64,000 nucleotides of DNA from DATHBD01 sp035296325 (lineage in GTDB: Bacteria; Actinomycetota; Actinomycetes; Mycobacteriales; Micromonosporaceae). Positions 14,758-23,462 of this stretch are shown piece after piece; the stretch's first letter is position 1; every line of letters starts with the position of its first letter. The notes under the pieces were generated by a model. The model searched no databases. It was not told the DNA's origin and saw only the letters and a list, made by a program, of their open reading frames with translations. The position numbers and the translations under genes were made by a program. The stretch is from positions 62,001 to 126,000 of the forward strand of contig DATHBD010000070.1 of the NCBI GenBank assembly GCA_035296325.1, given 5' to 3'.

Positions 14758-15279
14758 GTGGCCCAGGATCCGATCGCGCTCAGCCTCTCCATCGCGGTGG
14801 GGCTTGTCTTCGGCACCGTCGGACTGTGCGCGTCGCGGACCGGCCGCGGTCGACTCGGCTGCGCGGTGGCCGGGTACGCGCTGGCCGCCTGGCATGCCGG
14901 CGCGTGGGTGCTCGGCGGGTGGTCGCTGACCGGGTTGCCGCTGCGGTGGTTGCTGTGGGCCGCGCTGGTGGCGGTACTCGTGCAGAGCGGCCTGATCATG
15001 GTCCGCTCGTTCCGGCTGGCCGGGGACAAGCCGACCGACGTCGGGTTGCCGCGAGGGGTCCGGCACCACGCCACGCCGGCCGGCTATCGCGGCTGGAACG
15101 CGCCTTACTCCCCGCTGCCGCACCCGGTGGAAGCCCACCGGCCGGCGGCAGCGACGCCACCGACGGGTGCGGCCCACCTGCGCGGCGCGGCCGGGACGGC
15201 CCGCCACCGGCAGCACAGGCACGAACAGCGCCGGCACGCGCTGCACTCGCTGGCCGCTGGTGAGGAGCGCCCGGAGTAG
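14758..15279 (+). CDS. Small membrane protein of unknown function
   Basis: 173 residues from GTG 14758. About three hydrophobic helices lie in residues 5-85 (IALSLSIAVGLVFGTVGLCA, then CAVAGYALAAWHAGAWVLGG, then LLWAALVAVLVQSGLIM). A long polar, His/Arg-rich tail follows (residues 90-173). It lies between the aceE terminator and gltX on the same strand. No family recognised. Opposite-strand frames here are longer but look like GC shadows. Confidence 0.55.
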   Translation: MAQDPIALSLSIAVGLVFGTVGLCASRTGRGRLGCAVAGYALAAWHAGAWVLGGWSLTGLPLRWLLWAALVAVLVQSGLIMVRSFRLAGDKPTDVGLPRGVRHHATPAGYRGWNAPYSPLPHPVEAHRPAAATPPTGAAHLRGAAGTARHRQHRHEQRRHALHSLAAGEERPE

Positions 15280-15342
15280 GCGTCAGCCGGCGACACACCG
15301 ACCCGGCGGAAACTGCGGCGACAGCAGCCATAGGCTGAAGGC

Positions 15343-16746
15343 GTGACGGTACGCGTACGCTTTGCCCCCTCCCCGACCGGAATGTTCCATGTCGGCGGTG
15401 CTCGATCCGCCCTGCAGAACGCGATTTTCGCCAAGCAGCAGGGCGGGGTGTTCGTGCTGCGGATCGAGGACACCGACGCCGCGCGCAACTCCCCGGAGTG
15501 GACCGAGGGCATCCTCGACGCGCTGGACTGGATCGGCATCAGCCGGGGCACCTACGAGGGCCCGTACTTCCAGTCGCACTACGCGCAGGCACACACCGCC
15601 GCCGCCGGCACACTGCACAAGGCCGGCCAGGCGTACTACTGCGACTGCACCCGGGACGCCATGCAGGCGCGCACCGGCAACTCGTACACCGGATATGACG
15701 GCTTCTGCCGCGAGCGCGGTCTGGAGCCGGGGCCGGGGCGGGCGCTGCGCTTCCGTACCCCGGACGAGGGTCAGACGGTCGTTGTCGACCTGGTCCGCGG
15801 TGAGCCGACGTTCGAGAATGCCAACCTCGAGGACTTCGTCATCGCGCGCGCCGACGGGAGTGCGGTCTTCCTGCTGGCCAACGTCGTCGACGACGTCACG
15901 ATGGGGATCACCCACGTGATCCGGGCCGAGGAGCACCTGCCCAACACACCGAAGCAGCAGTTGCTCTGGGAAGCGCTGGGCCACCGGCCGCCGATCTGGG
16001 CGCACGTGCCGGTGGTGGTGAACGAGAAGCGCCAGAAGCTCTCCAAGCGCCGCGACAAGGTGGCGCTGGAGGCCTTCCGCGACGAGGGGTACCTCGCCGA
16101 CGCCATGCGCAACTACCTGATGCTGCTGGGCTGGGCGCCGAGCGGCGACCGGGAGATCGTGCCGTGGTCGGTGATCGAGGACGAGTTCCGGATCTCCGAC
16201 GTCAACCCCTCCCCCGCGTTCTTCGACGAGAAGAAGCTGCGCGCGTTCAACGGCGACTACATCCGGGCGTTGTCCGATGAGGAGTTCGTGGCTGCCTGCC
16301 AGCCATGGCTGACCGGGACCGCGACCATCCCGGCGCCGCCGTGGCGGCCGGAGCACTTCGACGCGAAGACCTTCGGGACGGTGGCGCCGCTGGCGCAGAC
16401 CCGCATCGCGCTGCTGTCGGAAATCGTCGCGAACGTGGACTTCCTCTTCCTCGACGCCCCGCTCGTCGACGAGGCCGCGTGGGCCAAGGCGATGAAGGAG
16501 GGCGCCGCCGACCTGCTCCGCGCGACGCTGGACGCCTTCCGGACCGTGTCCTGGGAGAGCGACGCGATCAAGGCGGCGCTCGAGGCGGTCGGCGCGGAGC
16601 GCGGGCTGAAGCTCGGCAAGGCCCAGGCACCGGTACGGGTCGCGGTGACCGGCCGCTCGGTCGGCCTGCCGTTGTTCGAGTCCCTGGAGGTGCTCGGCCG
16701 CGACCGCACCCTGGCCAGGATCCGAGCGGCGGAACAGCGGCTCTGA
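15343..16746 (+). CDS. gltX: Glutamyl-tRNA synthetase (class I), possibly a second paralogue
   Basis: 467 residues from GTG 15343 with GAAGG upstream. The HIGH-equivalent is SPTGMFHVGGARSA (residues 10-21). KMSKS is KLSKR at 232-236. FVLRIEDTDAAR and the CDC...C cluster around YYCDCTRDAMQARTGNSYTGYDGFC fit the GluRS Zn insert. It charges tRNA with glutamate. From memory the common actinobacterial GluRS begins differently (a PSPTGNPHVG-type signature and longer N-terminus). This one looks like the divergent FHVGGARSAL type, so another gltX may exist elsewhere. It sits between aceE and the FasR-like regulator. Confidence 0.9.
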   Translation: MTVRVRFAPSPTGMFHVGGARSALQNAIFAKQQGGVFVLRIEDTDAARNSPEWTEGILDALDWIGISRGTYEGPYFQSHYAQAHTAAAGTLHKAGQAYYCDCTRDAMQARTGNSYTGYDGFCRERGLEPGPGRALRFRTPDEGQTVVVDLVRGEPTFENANLEDFVIARADGSAVFLLANVVDDVTMGITHVIRAEEHLPNTPKQQLLWEALGHRPPIWAHVPVVVNEKRQKLSKRRDKVALEAFRDEGYLADAMRNYLMLLGWAPSGDREIVPWSVIEDEFRISDVNPSPAFFDEKKLRAFNGDYIRALSDEEFVAACQPWLTGTATIPAPPWRPEHFDAKTFGTVAPLAQTRIALLSEIVANVDFLFLDAPLVDEAAWAKAMKEGAADLLRATLDAFRTVSWESDAIKAALEAVGAERGLKLGKAQAPVRVAVTGRSVGLPLFESLEVLGRDRTLARIRAAEQRL

Positions 16747-16792
16747 CCCCGGCACAGCCGGGGCGCGGGGAAGCCTGTGCAAAGCTCTGACC

Positions 16793-18064
16793 ATGACCGC
16801 TGAGCTGGGCGCCGAGCGCACCGAGCCCGCGCTGGAGGCGAGCGTACGCGCGATCGAACGTGCGGGCGGTGCGCTCGCCACCGCGAGCGTGGCCCGGATG
16901 GACGAGACCCTGCCGTGGTTCCGGGAGTTGCCGGCCGATCAGCGGGCCTGGGTCATGCTCGTGGCACAGGCCGGTGTGCGCTCGCTTGTGGAGTGGCTGC
17001 GGCAGCGTGGTTCACCGGACCGGGACGGGCCGCAGGAAGTGTCGGACGAGGTGTTCGACGCCGCACCCCGCGCGCTGGCGCGGTCGATCAACCTGCAGCA
17101 GACCGTCCAACTTGTCAAGATCACCATCGAGGTGGCCGAGGAGCAGATCCCGCACCTCGCCGCGCGGGGCGAGGAAGCGGCGATCACCGAAGCCGTTCTG
17201 CGGTTCAGCCGCGAGGTCGCGTTCGCCGCGGCCCGGGTGTACGCGCGGGCGGCGGAGTCGCGCGGCTCCTGGGACGCCAGGCTTCAGGCCCTGCTGGTGG
17301 ACGCGCTCCTACGCGGGGACTCCTCCGACGTCCTGGCCAGCCGGGCGGCCGCGCTCGGCTGGGTGGACGCCCCTCCGGTCGCGGTGGCGGTGGGGCGCTC
17401 GCCCGGCGGCGACGCGACCGCCGTGCTGCACACGGTGTACCGGTCGGCCCGGCGGCTGGGCGTCGAGATCCTCGGTGGCGTACACGGCGACCGCCTGGTG
17501 GTGGTGCTGGGGGGCGGCCCAGATCCGCTGCGGGCCACGGCCGGCCTGCTCGCCGGCTTCGGCGAGGGCCCGGTGGTGGTCGGCCCGGCGGTGTCCAGCC
17601 TCGATGAGGCGACCGAGTCCGCGCGGGCGGCGCTCGCCGGCTTCCGCGCGGCACCGGCCTGGCCGGCGGCGCCGAGGCCGGTCGCGGCGGCGGACCTGCT
17701 CCCGGAGCGGGCCCTGGCCGGGGACGCGGACGCCCGGCGGATCCTGCGCCACGAGGTGTACGGCTCGTTGATCCGGGCCGGCGGTGAACTGCTGGAGACG
17801 CTGGACGCGTTCTTCGCTGCCGGCGGCGTGTTGGAGAGCGCGGCTCGGAGCCTGTATGTGCACCCCAACACCGTGCGGTACCGGCTGAAGCGGGTCACCG
17901 ACGTCACCGGCCTGGCACCGCTGGTGCCCCGGGACGCCTTCGCGTTGCGGATCGCGTTGACCATCGGCCGGCTGGACCCCTCCGCACCGGCCCCGGCTGC
18001 CGCACACACCCCTGCGGCAACACTCCCTGCAGTACCAGCGGTCGATGTGGTGAACGGGGTGTAA
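16793..18064 (+). CDS. fasR: PucR-family regulator, probable FasR activator of fatty-acid synthesis genes
   Basis: 423 residues from ATG 16793. The N-terminal half is all-helical (SINLQQTVQLVKITIEVAEEQIPHLAARG about 100-128). The middle is a GGDEF-like PucR region. The C-terminal helix-turn-helix is at about 350-380 (LESAARSLYVHPNTVRYRLKRVTDVTGL). PucR proteins immediately upstream of fabD activate the fas operon in Streptomyces (FasR). The position here, 140 bp before fabD, and two inverted repeats in the gap support the same role. No ligand-binding residues can be read. Confidence 0.85.
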   Translation: MTAELGAERTEPALEASVRAIERAGGALATASVARMDETLPWFRELPADQRAWVMLVAQAGVRSLVEWLRQRGSPDRDGPQEVSDEVFDAAPRALARSINLQQTVQLVKITIEVAEEQIPHLAARGEEAAITEAVLRFSREVAFAAARVYARAAESRGSWDARLQALLVDALLRGDSSDVLASRAAALGWVDAPPVAVAVGRSPGGDATAVLHTVYRSARRLGVEILGGVHGDRLVVVLGGGPDPLRATAGLLAGFGEGPVVVGPAVSSLDEATESARAALAGFRAAPAWPAAPRPVAAADLLPERALAGDADARRILRHEVYGSLIRAGGELLETLDAFFAAGGVLESAARSLYVHPNTVRYRLKRVTDVTGLAPLVPRDAFALRIALTIGRLDPSAPAPAAAHTPAATLPAVPAVDVVNGV

Positions 18065-18094
18065 CCGACACATTACGTGTGGTGGCTTTCGGCT

Positions 18095-18123
18095 GTTGCC
18101 GGGCAACCGTACAACGCTTGTTG
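18095..18123. promoter_or_regulatory. Two inverted repeats upstream of fabD, candidate FasR operators
   Basis: GTTGCC-G-GGCAAC (18095-18107) and CAAC-GCTT-GTTG (18112-18123) are adjacent palindromes sharing GTTG/CAAC half-sites, 80-110 bp before the fabD start. Their position between fasR and fabD makes them the natural binding sites for the PucR-type activator. Confidence 0.5.
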
Positions 18124-18204
18124 GAGGGATCCTCTAAAAGTTGTCGTGGAGTTTGGTACCTGTCGCCACCGCGCGACCCGCGGGTATCCAGGACAGTCGG
18201 ATAC

Positions 18205-19362
18205 GTGCTGGCCGTACTCGCCCCGGGACAGGGCTCCCAGAAACCAGGCTTCCTCACGCCCTGGCTCTCCATCGCCGGCGCCGAGGCCCGGCTGCGCTGG
18301 TGGTCGGCGCTGGCCGGCGTCGACCTGGTCCGCCTCGGGACCGAGGCGGACGCCGACGAGATCCGCGACACCGCGAAGACCCAACCGCTGCTGGTTGCCG
18401 CCGCGCTGCTCGCCGCGGAGCAACTCCCGATGTACGACGTGACCGCCGTCGCGGGGCACAGCGTCGGCGAACTGGCTGCCGCGGCGATGTCCGGGGTCCT
18501 GACCCCGGAGGCCGCCATCACCCTCGCCGCCGTCCGCGGCCGCGAGATGGCAGCCGCCTGCGCGCTCGAGCCGACCGGAATGAGCGCCATCCTCGGCGGC
18601 GACCCCGATGAGGTGCTCGCCGCGATCGAGGCCGCCGGGCTGTACCCGGCGAACCGCAACGGCGCCGGCCAGGTCGTGGCCGCCGGCGCATCGGCCAGCC
18701 TCGAGAAGCTTGCCGCAGAGCCGCCGGCCAAGGCGCGCATCATCGCCCTGCAGGTGGCGGGCGCGTTCCACACGCCGTACATGGCACCGGCCGAGCAGGC
18801 GCTCGCCGCCGTCGCGTCCGGCATCACCGCCGGCGCCCCCACGAAGATCCTGCTCTCCAACCGGGACGGCACGTCGATCGACCACGGCGGCGCCATGCTC
18901 CAGCGACTGGTCCGGCAGGTGACCTCGTCGGTTCGGTGGGACCTGTGCATGGACAGCCTGCTCGACCTCGGTGTGACCGCGGTGATCGAACTGCCGCCGG
19001 CCGGCACGCTGGCCGGACTCGCCAAGCGCGGCATGAAGGGCGTCGAGGTTCTGACCGTGAACACGCCGGAGGACCTGGCCGCCGCACGGGACGCGATCGC
19101 CCGGTACGGCTCGGCGCCGACCCACGAGCCGCACCCGGAATTCCGGGTGGTCGTGGCGCCCGCGGCCGGCACCTTCGAACCAGCCCCCGACCTGCTTGAG
19201 GCGACCGACGTCAAGGCGGGGCAGGTGATCGGGAGCGTGATCACCCGGCAGGGCGGCGTCGACGTCAGCACGGCGCACGCGGGTGTCCTGGTGGAGTGGC
19301 TCGCGAGCCATGACGACCCGGTGGCACCGGGCCAACCGCTCGCCCGCATTGGAGGCAATTGA
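18205..19362 (+). CDS. fabD: Malonyl-CoA:ACP transacylase with C-terminal biotinyl-like domain
   Basis: 385 residues from GTG 18205 (VLAVLAPGQGSQKPG). FabD core is residues 1-300: oxyanion GQGSQ 8-12, nucleophile S86 in GHSVGE, R111 in VRGRE, H189 in AFHTPYM. It moves malonyl from CoA to ACP S40. Typical FabD is about 300-320 residues. Here residues about 313-385 (VVVAPAAGTFEP, then DVKAGQVIGSV, then GVLVEWLASHDDPVAPGQPLARI) read as a biotinyl/lipoyl barrel whose usual EAMKM turn is replaced by TRQGG, with no lysine. First gene of the FAS-II operon, overlapping fabH by one base. Confidence 0.9.
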   Translation: MLAVLAPGQGSQKPGFLTPWLSIAGAEARLRWWSALAGVDLVRLGTEADADEIRDTAKTQPLLVAAALLAAEQLPMYDVTAVAGHSVGELAAAAMSGVLTPEAAITLAAVRGREMAAACALEPTGMSAILGGDPDEVLAAIEAAGLYPANRNGAGQVVAAGASASLEKLAAEPPAKARIIALQVAGAFHTPYMAPAEQALAAVASGITAGAPTKILLSNRDGTSIDHGGAMLQRLVRQVTSSVRWDLCMDSLLDLGVTAVIELPPAGTLAGLAKRGMKGVEVLTVNTPEDLAAARDAIARYGSAPTHEPHPEFRVVVAPAAGTFEPAPDLLEATDVKAGQVIGSVITRQGGVDVSTAHAGVLVEWLASHDDPVAPGQPLARIGGN

Positions 19363-20306
19363 TGACCGGCTCCCGCATCGCGGCACTCGGCCACTACCAG
19401 CCGGCCCGCGTCCTCACCAATGACGACATGGCCCGGATCGTGGACACGAACGACGAATGGATCCGCAGCCGGGTGGGCGTCGCGGAGCGCCGGGTGGCCG
19501 AGGACGAGAGCGTCGCCGACATGGCGGCATCCGCCTCGAGCAAGGCACTGGCCGCCTCCGGTCTCACCGCGGCGGAGATCGACCTGGTCGTCGTGGCGAC
19601 GTGCAGCTCGATGGACCGGTGCCCGAACGTCGCCACCCGGGTCGCTGCGAAGCTCGGCATCGCGGCCCCGGGCGCGTACGACGTGAACACCGCCTGCTCG
19701 GGCTTCTCCTATGCACTCGCCACGGTGGACCACGCGATCCGTGCCGGCGCCAGCCGCAACGCGATCGTGGTCGGCTCGGAGAAGCTCTCGGACGTGATCG
19801 ACTGGACCGACCGCTCCACCTGCGTGATCTTCGGTGACGGCGCCGCCGCGGCGGTCGTCACAGCCACCGCCGACGGCGAGCCCGACGGCATCGGGCCGGT
19901 GGTCTGGGGCTCCGCCCCGGAGAAGGGCGACGCCGTCCGGATCGAAGGCTGGCGCCCATACATCAAGCAGGAGGGCCAGTCGGTCTTCCGCTGGGCCACC
20001 ACCGCGCTCGCCCCGGTGGCGCTGCAGGCCTGCGAGCGGGCCGGCGTCGCGCCGGAGGAGATCGCCGCGTTCGTCTCGCACCAGGCCAACGTGCGGATCA
20101 TCGACGGCATCGCGAAGCGGCTGGGCATGCCGCAGGCGGTGATCGCGCACGACATCGTCGAGTCCGGCAACACCTCGGCGGCGAGCGTGCCACTCGCCCT
20201 GTCCAAGCTGGTCGAGCGGCGCGAAGTGCCGTCCGGAGCGCCGGTCCTGCTGTTCGGGTTCGGCGGCGGCCTCACCTATGCCGGGCAGGTAGTTCGCTGC
20301 CCGTAA
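19362..20306 (+). CDS. fabH: 3-oxoacyl-ACP synthase III
   Basis: 314 residues from ATG 19362, with GGAGG 7-11 bases upstream; the start shares one base with the fabD stop (TGATG). The catalytic triad is visible: C112 (NTACSGF), H240 (VSHQAN) and N270 (GNTSAAS). It condenses an acyl-CoA starter with malonyl-ACP to begin each chain. In actinomycetes branched starters are usual, so FabH specificity shapes iso/anteiso fatty acids. Second gene of the operon. Confidence 0.94.
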   Translation: MTGSRIAALGHYQPARVLTNDDMARIVDTNDEWIRSRVGVAERRVAEDESVADMAASASSKALAASGLTAAEIDLVVVATCSSMDRCPNVATRVAAKLGIAAPGAYDVNTACSGFSYALATVDHAIRAGASRNAIVVGSEKLSDVIDWTDRSTCVIFGDGAAAAVVTATADGEPDGIGPVVWGSAPEKGDAVRIEGWRPYIKQEGQSVFRWATTALAPVALQACERAGVAPEEIAAFVSHQANVRIIDGIAKRLGMPQAVIAHDIVESGNTSAASVPLALSKLVERREVPSGAPVLLFGFGGGLTYAGQVVRCP

Positions 20307-20339
20307 GCGTTCTGCACCACACAACGAAAGGGACAACAG

Positions 20340-20585
20340 ATGACGACCCGTGACGAGATCACCAGCGGCCTCGCCGAGATCCTCGAGGAGGTCGCCGGGG
20401 TCAGCCCCGACGACGTCGCCGAGGGCAAGTCGTTCACCGAGGACCTGGATGTCGACTCACTGTCGATGGTCGAGGTCGTCGTGGCGGCCGAGGAGAAGTT
20501 CGGCGTGAAGATTCCAGACGACGAGGTTCAGAACCTCAGGACCGTCGGCGATGCCGTCTCGTACATCGCGACTGCACAGGGCTGA
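20340..20585 (+). CDS. acpP: Acyl carrier protein
   Basis: 81 residues with the phosphopantetheine site DVDSLSMVE (S40). It is acidic throughout and of normal ACP length. It carries malonyl and growing acyl chains between FabD, FabH and FabF. AAAGGGACA before ATG 20340 is the ribosome-binding region. A 12-bp-arm hairpin follows at 20602-20645. Confidence 0.95.
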   Translation: MTTRDEITSGLAEILEEVAGVSPDDVAEGKSFTEDLDVDSLSMVEVVVAAEEKFGVKIPDDEVQNLRTVGDAVSYIATAQG

Positions 20586-20601
20586 TCGGCTCGCACGAGT
20601 G

Positions 20602-20645
20602 CGGTTGCGGGGCGCGCCGAGTCCACCAAGCGAGCCCCGCAACCG
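20602..20645 (+). repeat. 12-bp inverted repeat between acpP and fabF
   Basis: CGGTTGCGGGGC (20602-20613) is perfectly complementary to GCCCCGCAACCG (20634-20645), with a 20-nt loop. It may attenuate or process the operon transcript so that acpP mRNA exceeds fabF mRNA. Confidence 0.6.
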
Positions 20646-20710
20646 TGAACAAGGGAAGTACAGCGGAGCGCGAGGCGAGCCCCGCACCCGCGAATGGAAG
20701 GAAGTACGGC
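20630..20710 (+). repeat. Imperfect direct repeat of a GCGAGCCCCGCA unit before fabF
   Basis: A unit beginning GCGAGCCCCGCA and ending GGAAGTACRGC occurs at 20630-20664 and again at 20675-20710. The second copy supplies the fabF ribosome-binding region. The GCGAGCCCCGC core also appears in the repeats at 59360-59500. Confidence 0.55.
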
Positions 20711-20711
20711 A

Positions 20712-21926
20712 GTGACTGAAGTCGTAGTGACCGGTTTGGGCGCGACGACCCCGCTGGGCGGGGACGCCCCGTCAACCTGGGAAGCCATGGTCGCGGGGCG
20801 CTCCGGCGTCGGGCCGCTGACGCAGGACTGGGCGGCACAACTGCCGGTACGCATCGCCGCGCAGCTGGCCGTCGAGCCGACCGCGGTCATCGACCGGGTG
20901 CACGCCCGCCGCCTGGACCGGTCCGAGCAGGTGGCCATCGTCGCCGCCCGCGAGGCGTGGGCCGACGCGGGGCGGCCGGAGGTCGACAAGGACCGGCTCG
21001 CGGTCGTGGTCGGCAGCGGGATCGGCGGCGCCATGACCCTGCTCGCCCAGGACGACATCCTGGAGGCCAGCGGGCCCCGCCGGGTCTCGCCGCACACCAT
21101 CCCGATGCTGATGCCCAACGGGCCGGCCGCCTGGGTCGGCCTCGAGCTGGGCGCCCAGGCGGGGGTACACGCCCCGGCCAGCGCCTGCGCCACCGGCGCG
21201 GAGGCGATCTACTGGGCACTCGAGATCATCCGCTCCGGCCGGGCCGACGTCGTCGTCGCCGGTGGCACCGAGGCCGTCATCCACCCGCTGCCGATCGCTG
21301 CCTTCGCATCCATGCGGGCCATGTCCACCCGCAACGACGACCCGGAACGGGCGTCCCGACCGTGGGACAAGGGTCGCGACGGCTTCATCCTCGGTGAGGG
21401 CTCAGGCATCATCGTGCTGGAGCGCGCGGAGTACGCCCAGGCGCGCGGTGCCCGGATCTACGCCAGGCTGGCCGGCGCCGCGATGACCTCCGACGGGTAC
21501 GACATCGTCCAGCCGCACCCGGAGGGCGACGGCGCGGTCCGGGCCATCGCCGCCGCGCTGCGCGACTCCCGGCTCGACGCCCGCGACGTGGTGCACGTCA
21601 ACGCGCACGCCACGTCGACCCCGGTCGGCGACCTTGCCGAGATCAAGTCCCTGCACCGCGCGCTCGGCGACCACCCGGTCCTCACCTCCACCAAGTCGAT
21701 GACCGGGCACCTGCTCGGTGCGGCGGGTGCGGTGGAGTCGATCGCCACCATCCTCGCGATCCACCACGGCGTGATCCCGCCGACGATCAACCTCGACGAC
21801 CCGGACGACGGACTCGACCTCGACGTGGCCATCCACAAGGCGCGCCACCTCGAGATCCCCGCGGCGCTGAACAACTCGTTCGGCTTCGGCGGCCACAACG
21901 CGGCACTCGTCTTCGCCCGCGCCTGA
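20712..21926 (+). CDS. fabF: 3-oxoacyl-ACP synthase II
   Basis: 404 residues from GTG 20712; an in-frame ATG at 20694 is an alternative, but GGAAG lies well placed before the GTG. The ketosynthase triad is C159 (ASACATGA), H299 (NAHATSTPVGD) and H333 (SMTGHLLGAAGA). It elongates acyl-ACP with malonyl-ACP. It follows acpP after a 126-bp gap with repeats and precedes accD by 23 bp, so the operon runs through. Confidence 0.94.
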   Translation: MTEVVVTGLGATTPLGGDAPSTWEAMVAGRSGVGPLTQDWAAQLPVRIAAQLAVEPTAVIDRVHARRLDRSEQVAIVAAREAWADAGRPEVDKDRLAVVVGSGIGGAMTLLAQDDILEASGPRRVSPHTIPMLMPNGPAAWVGLELGAQAGVHAPASACATGAEAIYWALEIIRSGRADVVVAGGTEAVIHPLPIAAFASMRAMSTRNDDPERASRPWDKGRDGFILGEGSGIIVLERAEYAQARGARIYARLAGAAMTSDGYDIVQPHPEGDGAVRAIAAALRDSRLDARDVVHVNAHATSTPVGDLAEIKSLHRALGDHPVLTSTKSMTGHLLGAAGAVESIATILAIHHGVIPPTINLDDPDDGLDLDVAIHKARHLEIPAALNNSFGFGGHNAALVFARA

Positions 21927-21949
21927 CCACATCACCCAGGAGATCACCC

Positions 21950-23362
21950 GTGACGCTCACCTCCGTACCGCCGGACACCGACACCGTCGACCAGCGCGAC
22001 CCCGAGGTACGCCTGCGTGACCTCTTCGACCGTGGAACGCTGCGCCTGCTGCACGCTCACGACGACTCCGGGGTGCTGGGGGCGCGCGGGCAGATCGACG
22101 GTGCGCCGGTCATCGCGTACGCGACCGACGCCACCAGGATGGGTGGCGCGATGGGCGACGAGGGCTGCCGCCACATCGTCGACGCCATCGACACCGCGGT
22201 ACGCGAGCGGGTGCCGGTGATCGCGCTCTGGCACTCCGGCGGTGCCCGGTTGGCCGAGGGCGTCGTGGCCCTGGACGCGGTGGGCCAGGTCTTCGCGGCG
22301 ATGGTGCGGGCATCCGGTCGGGTGCCGCAGATCTCCGTGGTGCTGGGCCCGGCGGCCGGCGGTGCCGCGTACGGCCCGGCGCTCACCGACATCGTGATCA
22401 TGAGCGGCGCCGGGCGGATCTTCGTCACCGGCCCCGAGGTGGTCCGCAGCGTGACCGGCGAGCAGGTCGACATGGAGCGCCTCGGCGGCCCGGAGCCGCA
22501 CGGGCGCCGCTCCGGCGTCGTGCACATCACCACCAAGGACGACCCGTCCGCGCTGGCAGCCGCCCGGTCGCTGACCGCACTGCTCGGCCGGCAAGGGCGC
22601 CTCTCCCCCGCGGACGTGGCCGCGCCGGTCGACCTCGGTGCCCTGCTGCCAGCGGAAACCAACCGGGCCTACGACGTCAAGCCCCTGGTCAACGCGGTGC
22701 TTGACGCAAAGGGCGTGGAGCTGCACGCCAAGTGGGCGCCGAACGTGGTGACCTCCCTGGGGCGCTTCGCCGGCCGTACCGTCGGGGTCATCGCGAACAA
22801 CCCGATGCGCCTGGGTGGCTGCCTGGACTCGATCAGCGCCGAGAAGGCGGCCCGCTTCGTGCGGATGTGCGACTCGCTCGGCGTGCCGCTGATCGTGCTG
22901 GTCGACGTGCCGGGATACCTGCCCGGTCTGGGTCAGGAGTGGGACGGCGTCGTCCGACGCGGCGCGAAGCTGCTGCACGCCTTCGCCGAGGCAGTGGTGC
23001 CGCGGGTCACCCTGGTCACCCGCAAGGCCTACGGCGGCGCGTACATCGCGATGAACTCCCGTTCCCTGGGTGCGACCGCCGTGTTTGCGTGGCCGAACGC
23101 GGAGGTCGCCGTGATGGGCGCCGGTGCCGCGGTGAACATCCTGCACCGCAAGAAGCTGGCGGCCGCCCCGCCCGAGCAGCGGGAGGCGCTGCGGGCCCAG
23201 CTCGTCGAGGACCAGATGCGCCTGGCCGGTGGCGTCAACCGCGCCCTGGAGATCGGCGTCGTCGACGACGTCGTGCAGCCGTCGGACACCCGCCGCCGGA
23301 TCGCCGAGGCGCTCGCCGCCGCCCCCGCCGCCCGCGGCGCCCACGGCAACATCCCCCTCTAA
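21950..23362 (+). CDS. accD: Acyl-CoA carboxylase carboxyltransferase (beta) subunit, AccD type
   Basis: 470 residues from GTG 21950 with AGGAGAT upstream. The crotonase-fold carboxyltransferase is complete: HSGGARLAEG, LGPAAGGAAYGPALTD (CoA oxyanion hole), HGRRSGVVH, then DVPGYLPGLGQEWDGVVRRGAK and KAYGGAYIAMNSRSLGA. It moves carboxyl from biotinylated AccA to acetyl-CoA, supplying malonyl-CoA to FabD. The position at the operon end matches accD6 in the mycobacterial fas-II operon. The biotin-carrier alpha subunit is not in the window. A 16-bp-arm hairpin follows. Confidence 0.92.
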   Translation: MTLTSVPPDTDTVDQRDPEVRLRDLFDRGTLRLLHAHDDSGVLGARGQIDGAPVIAYATDATRMGGAMGDEGCRHIVDAIDTAVRERVPVIALWHSGGARLAEGVVALDAVGQVFAAMVRASGRVPQISVVLGPAAGGAAYGPALTDIVIMSGAGRIFVTGPEVVRSVTGEQVDMERLGGPEPHGRRSGVVHITTKDDPSALAAARSLTALLGRQGRLSPADVAAPVDLGALLPAETNRAYDVKPLVNAVLDAKGVELHAKWAPNVVTSLGRFAGRTVGVIANNPMRLGGCLDSISAEKAARFVRMCDSLGVPLIVLVDVPGYLPGLGQEWDGVVRRGAKLLHAFAEAVVPRVTLVTRKAYGGAYIAMNSRSLGATAVFAWPNAEVAVMGAGAAVNILHRKKLAAAPPEQREALRAQLVEDQMRLAGGVNRALEIGVVDDVVQPSDTRRRIAEALAAAPAARGAHGNIPL

Positions 23363-23371
23363 CCCACCCCC

Positions 23372-23447
23372 CCGCGATCTTGCAGTCGTGCACGCCTTTA
23401 CGGGTGCATTTCCCCGTTTTACCCGGGGCAAGACTGCAAGATCGCGG
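23372..23447. terminator. Bidirectional hairpin, repeat family A copy 1
   Basis: CCGCGATCTTGCAGTC (23372-23387) is perfectly complementary to GACTGCAAGATCGCGG (23432-23447). It lies between the convergent accD and DUF3145 genes. The same arm sequence recurs at 63087-63167, so this is a dispersed element used here as a terminator. Confidence 0.75.
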
Positions 23448-23462
23448 TGTTGTTTCGGGGGG

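Noticed and set aside
17904..20336. 810-codon minus-strand frame across fabD and fabH
   Set aside because: The plus-strand FAS-II genes have intact catalytic motifs and coupled starts; the antisense frame has none.
21944..23431. Minus-strand frame opposite accD
   Set aside because: Arg/His/Gly-rich translation without domain pattern; accD on the other strand is complete.
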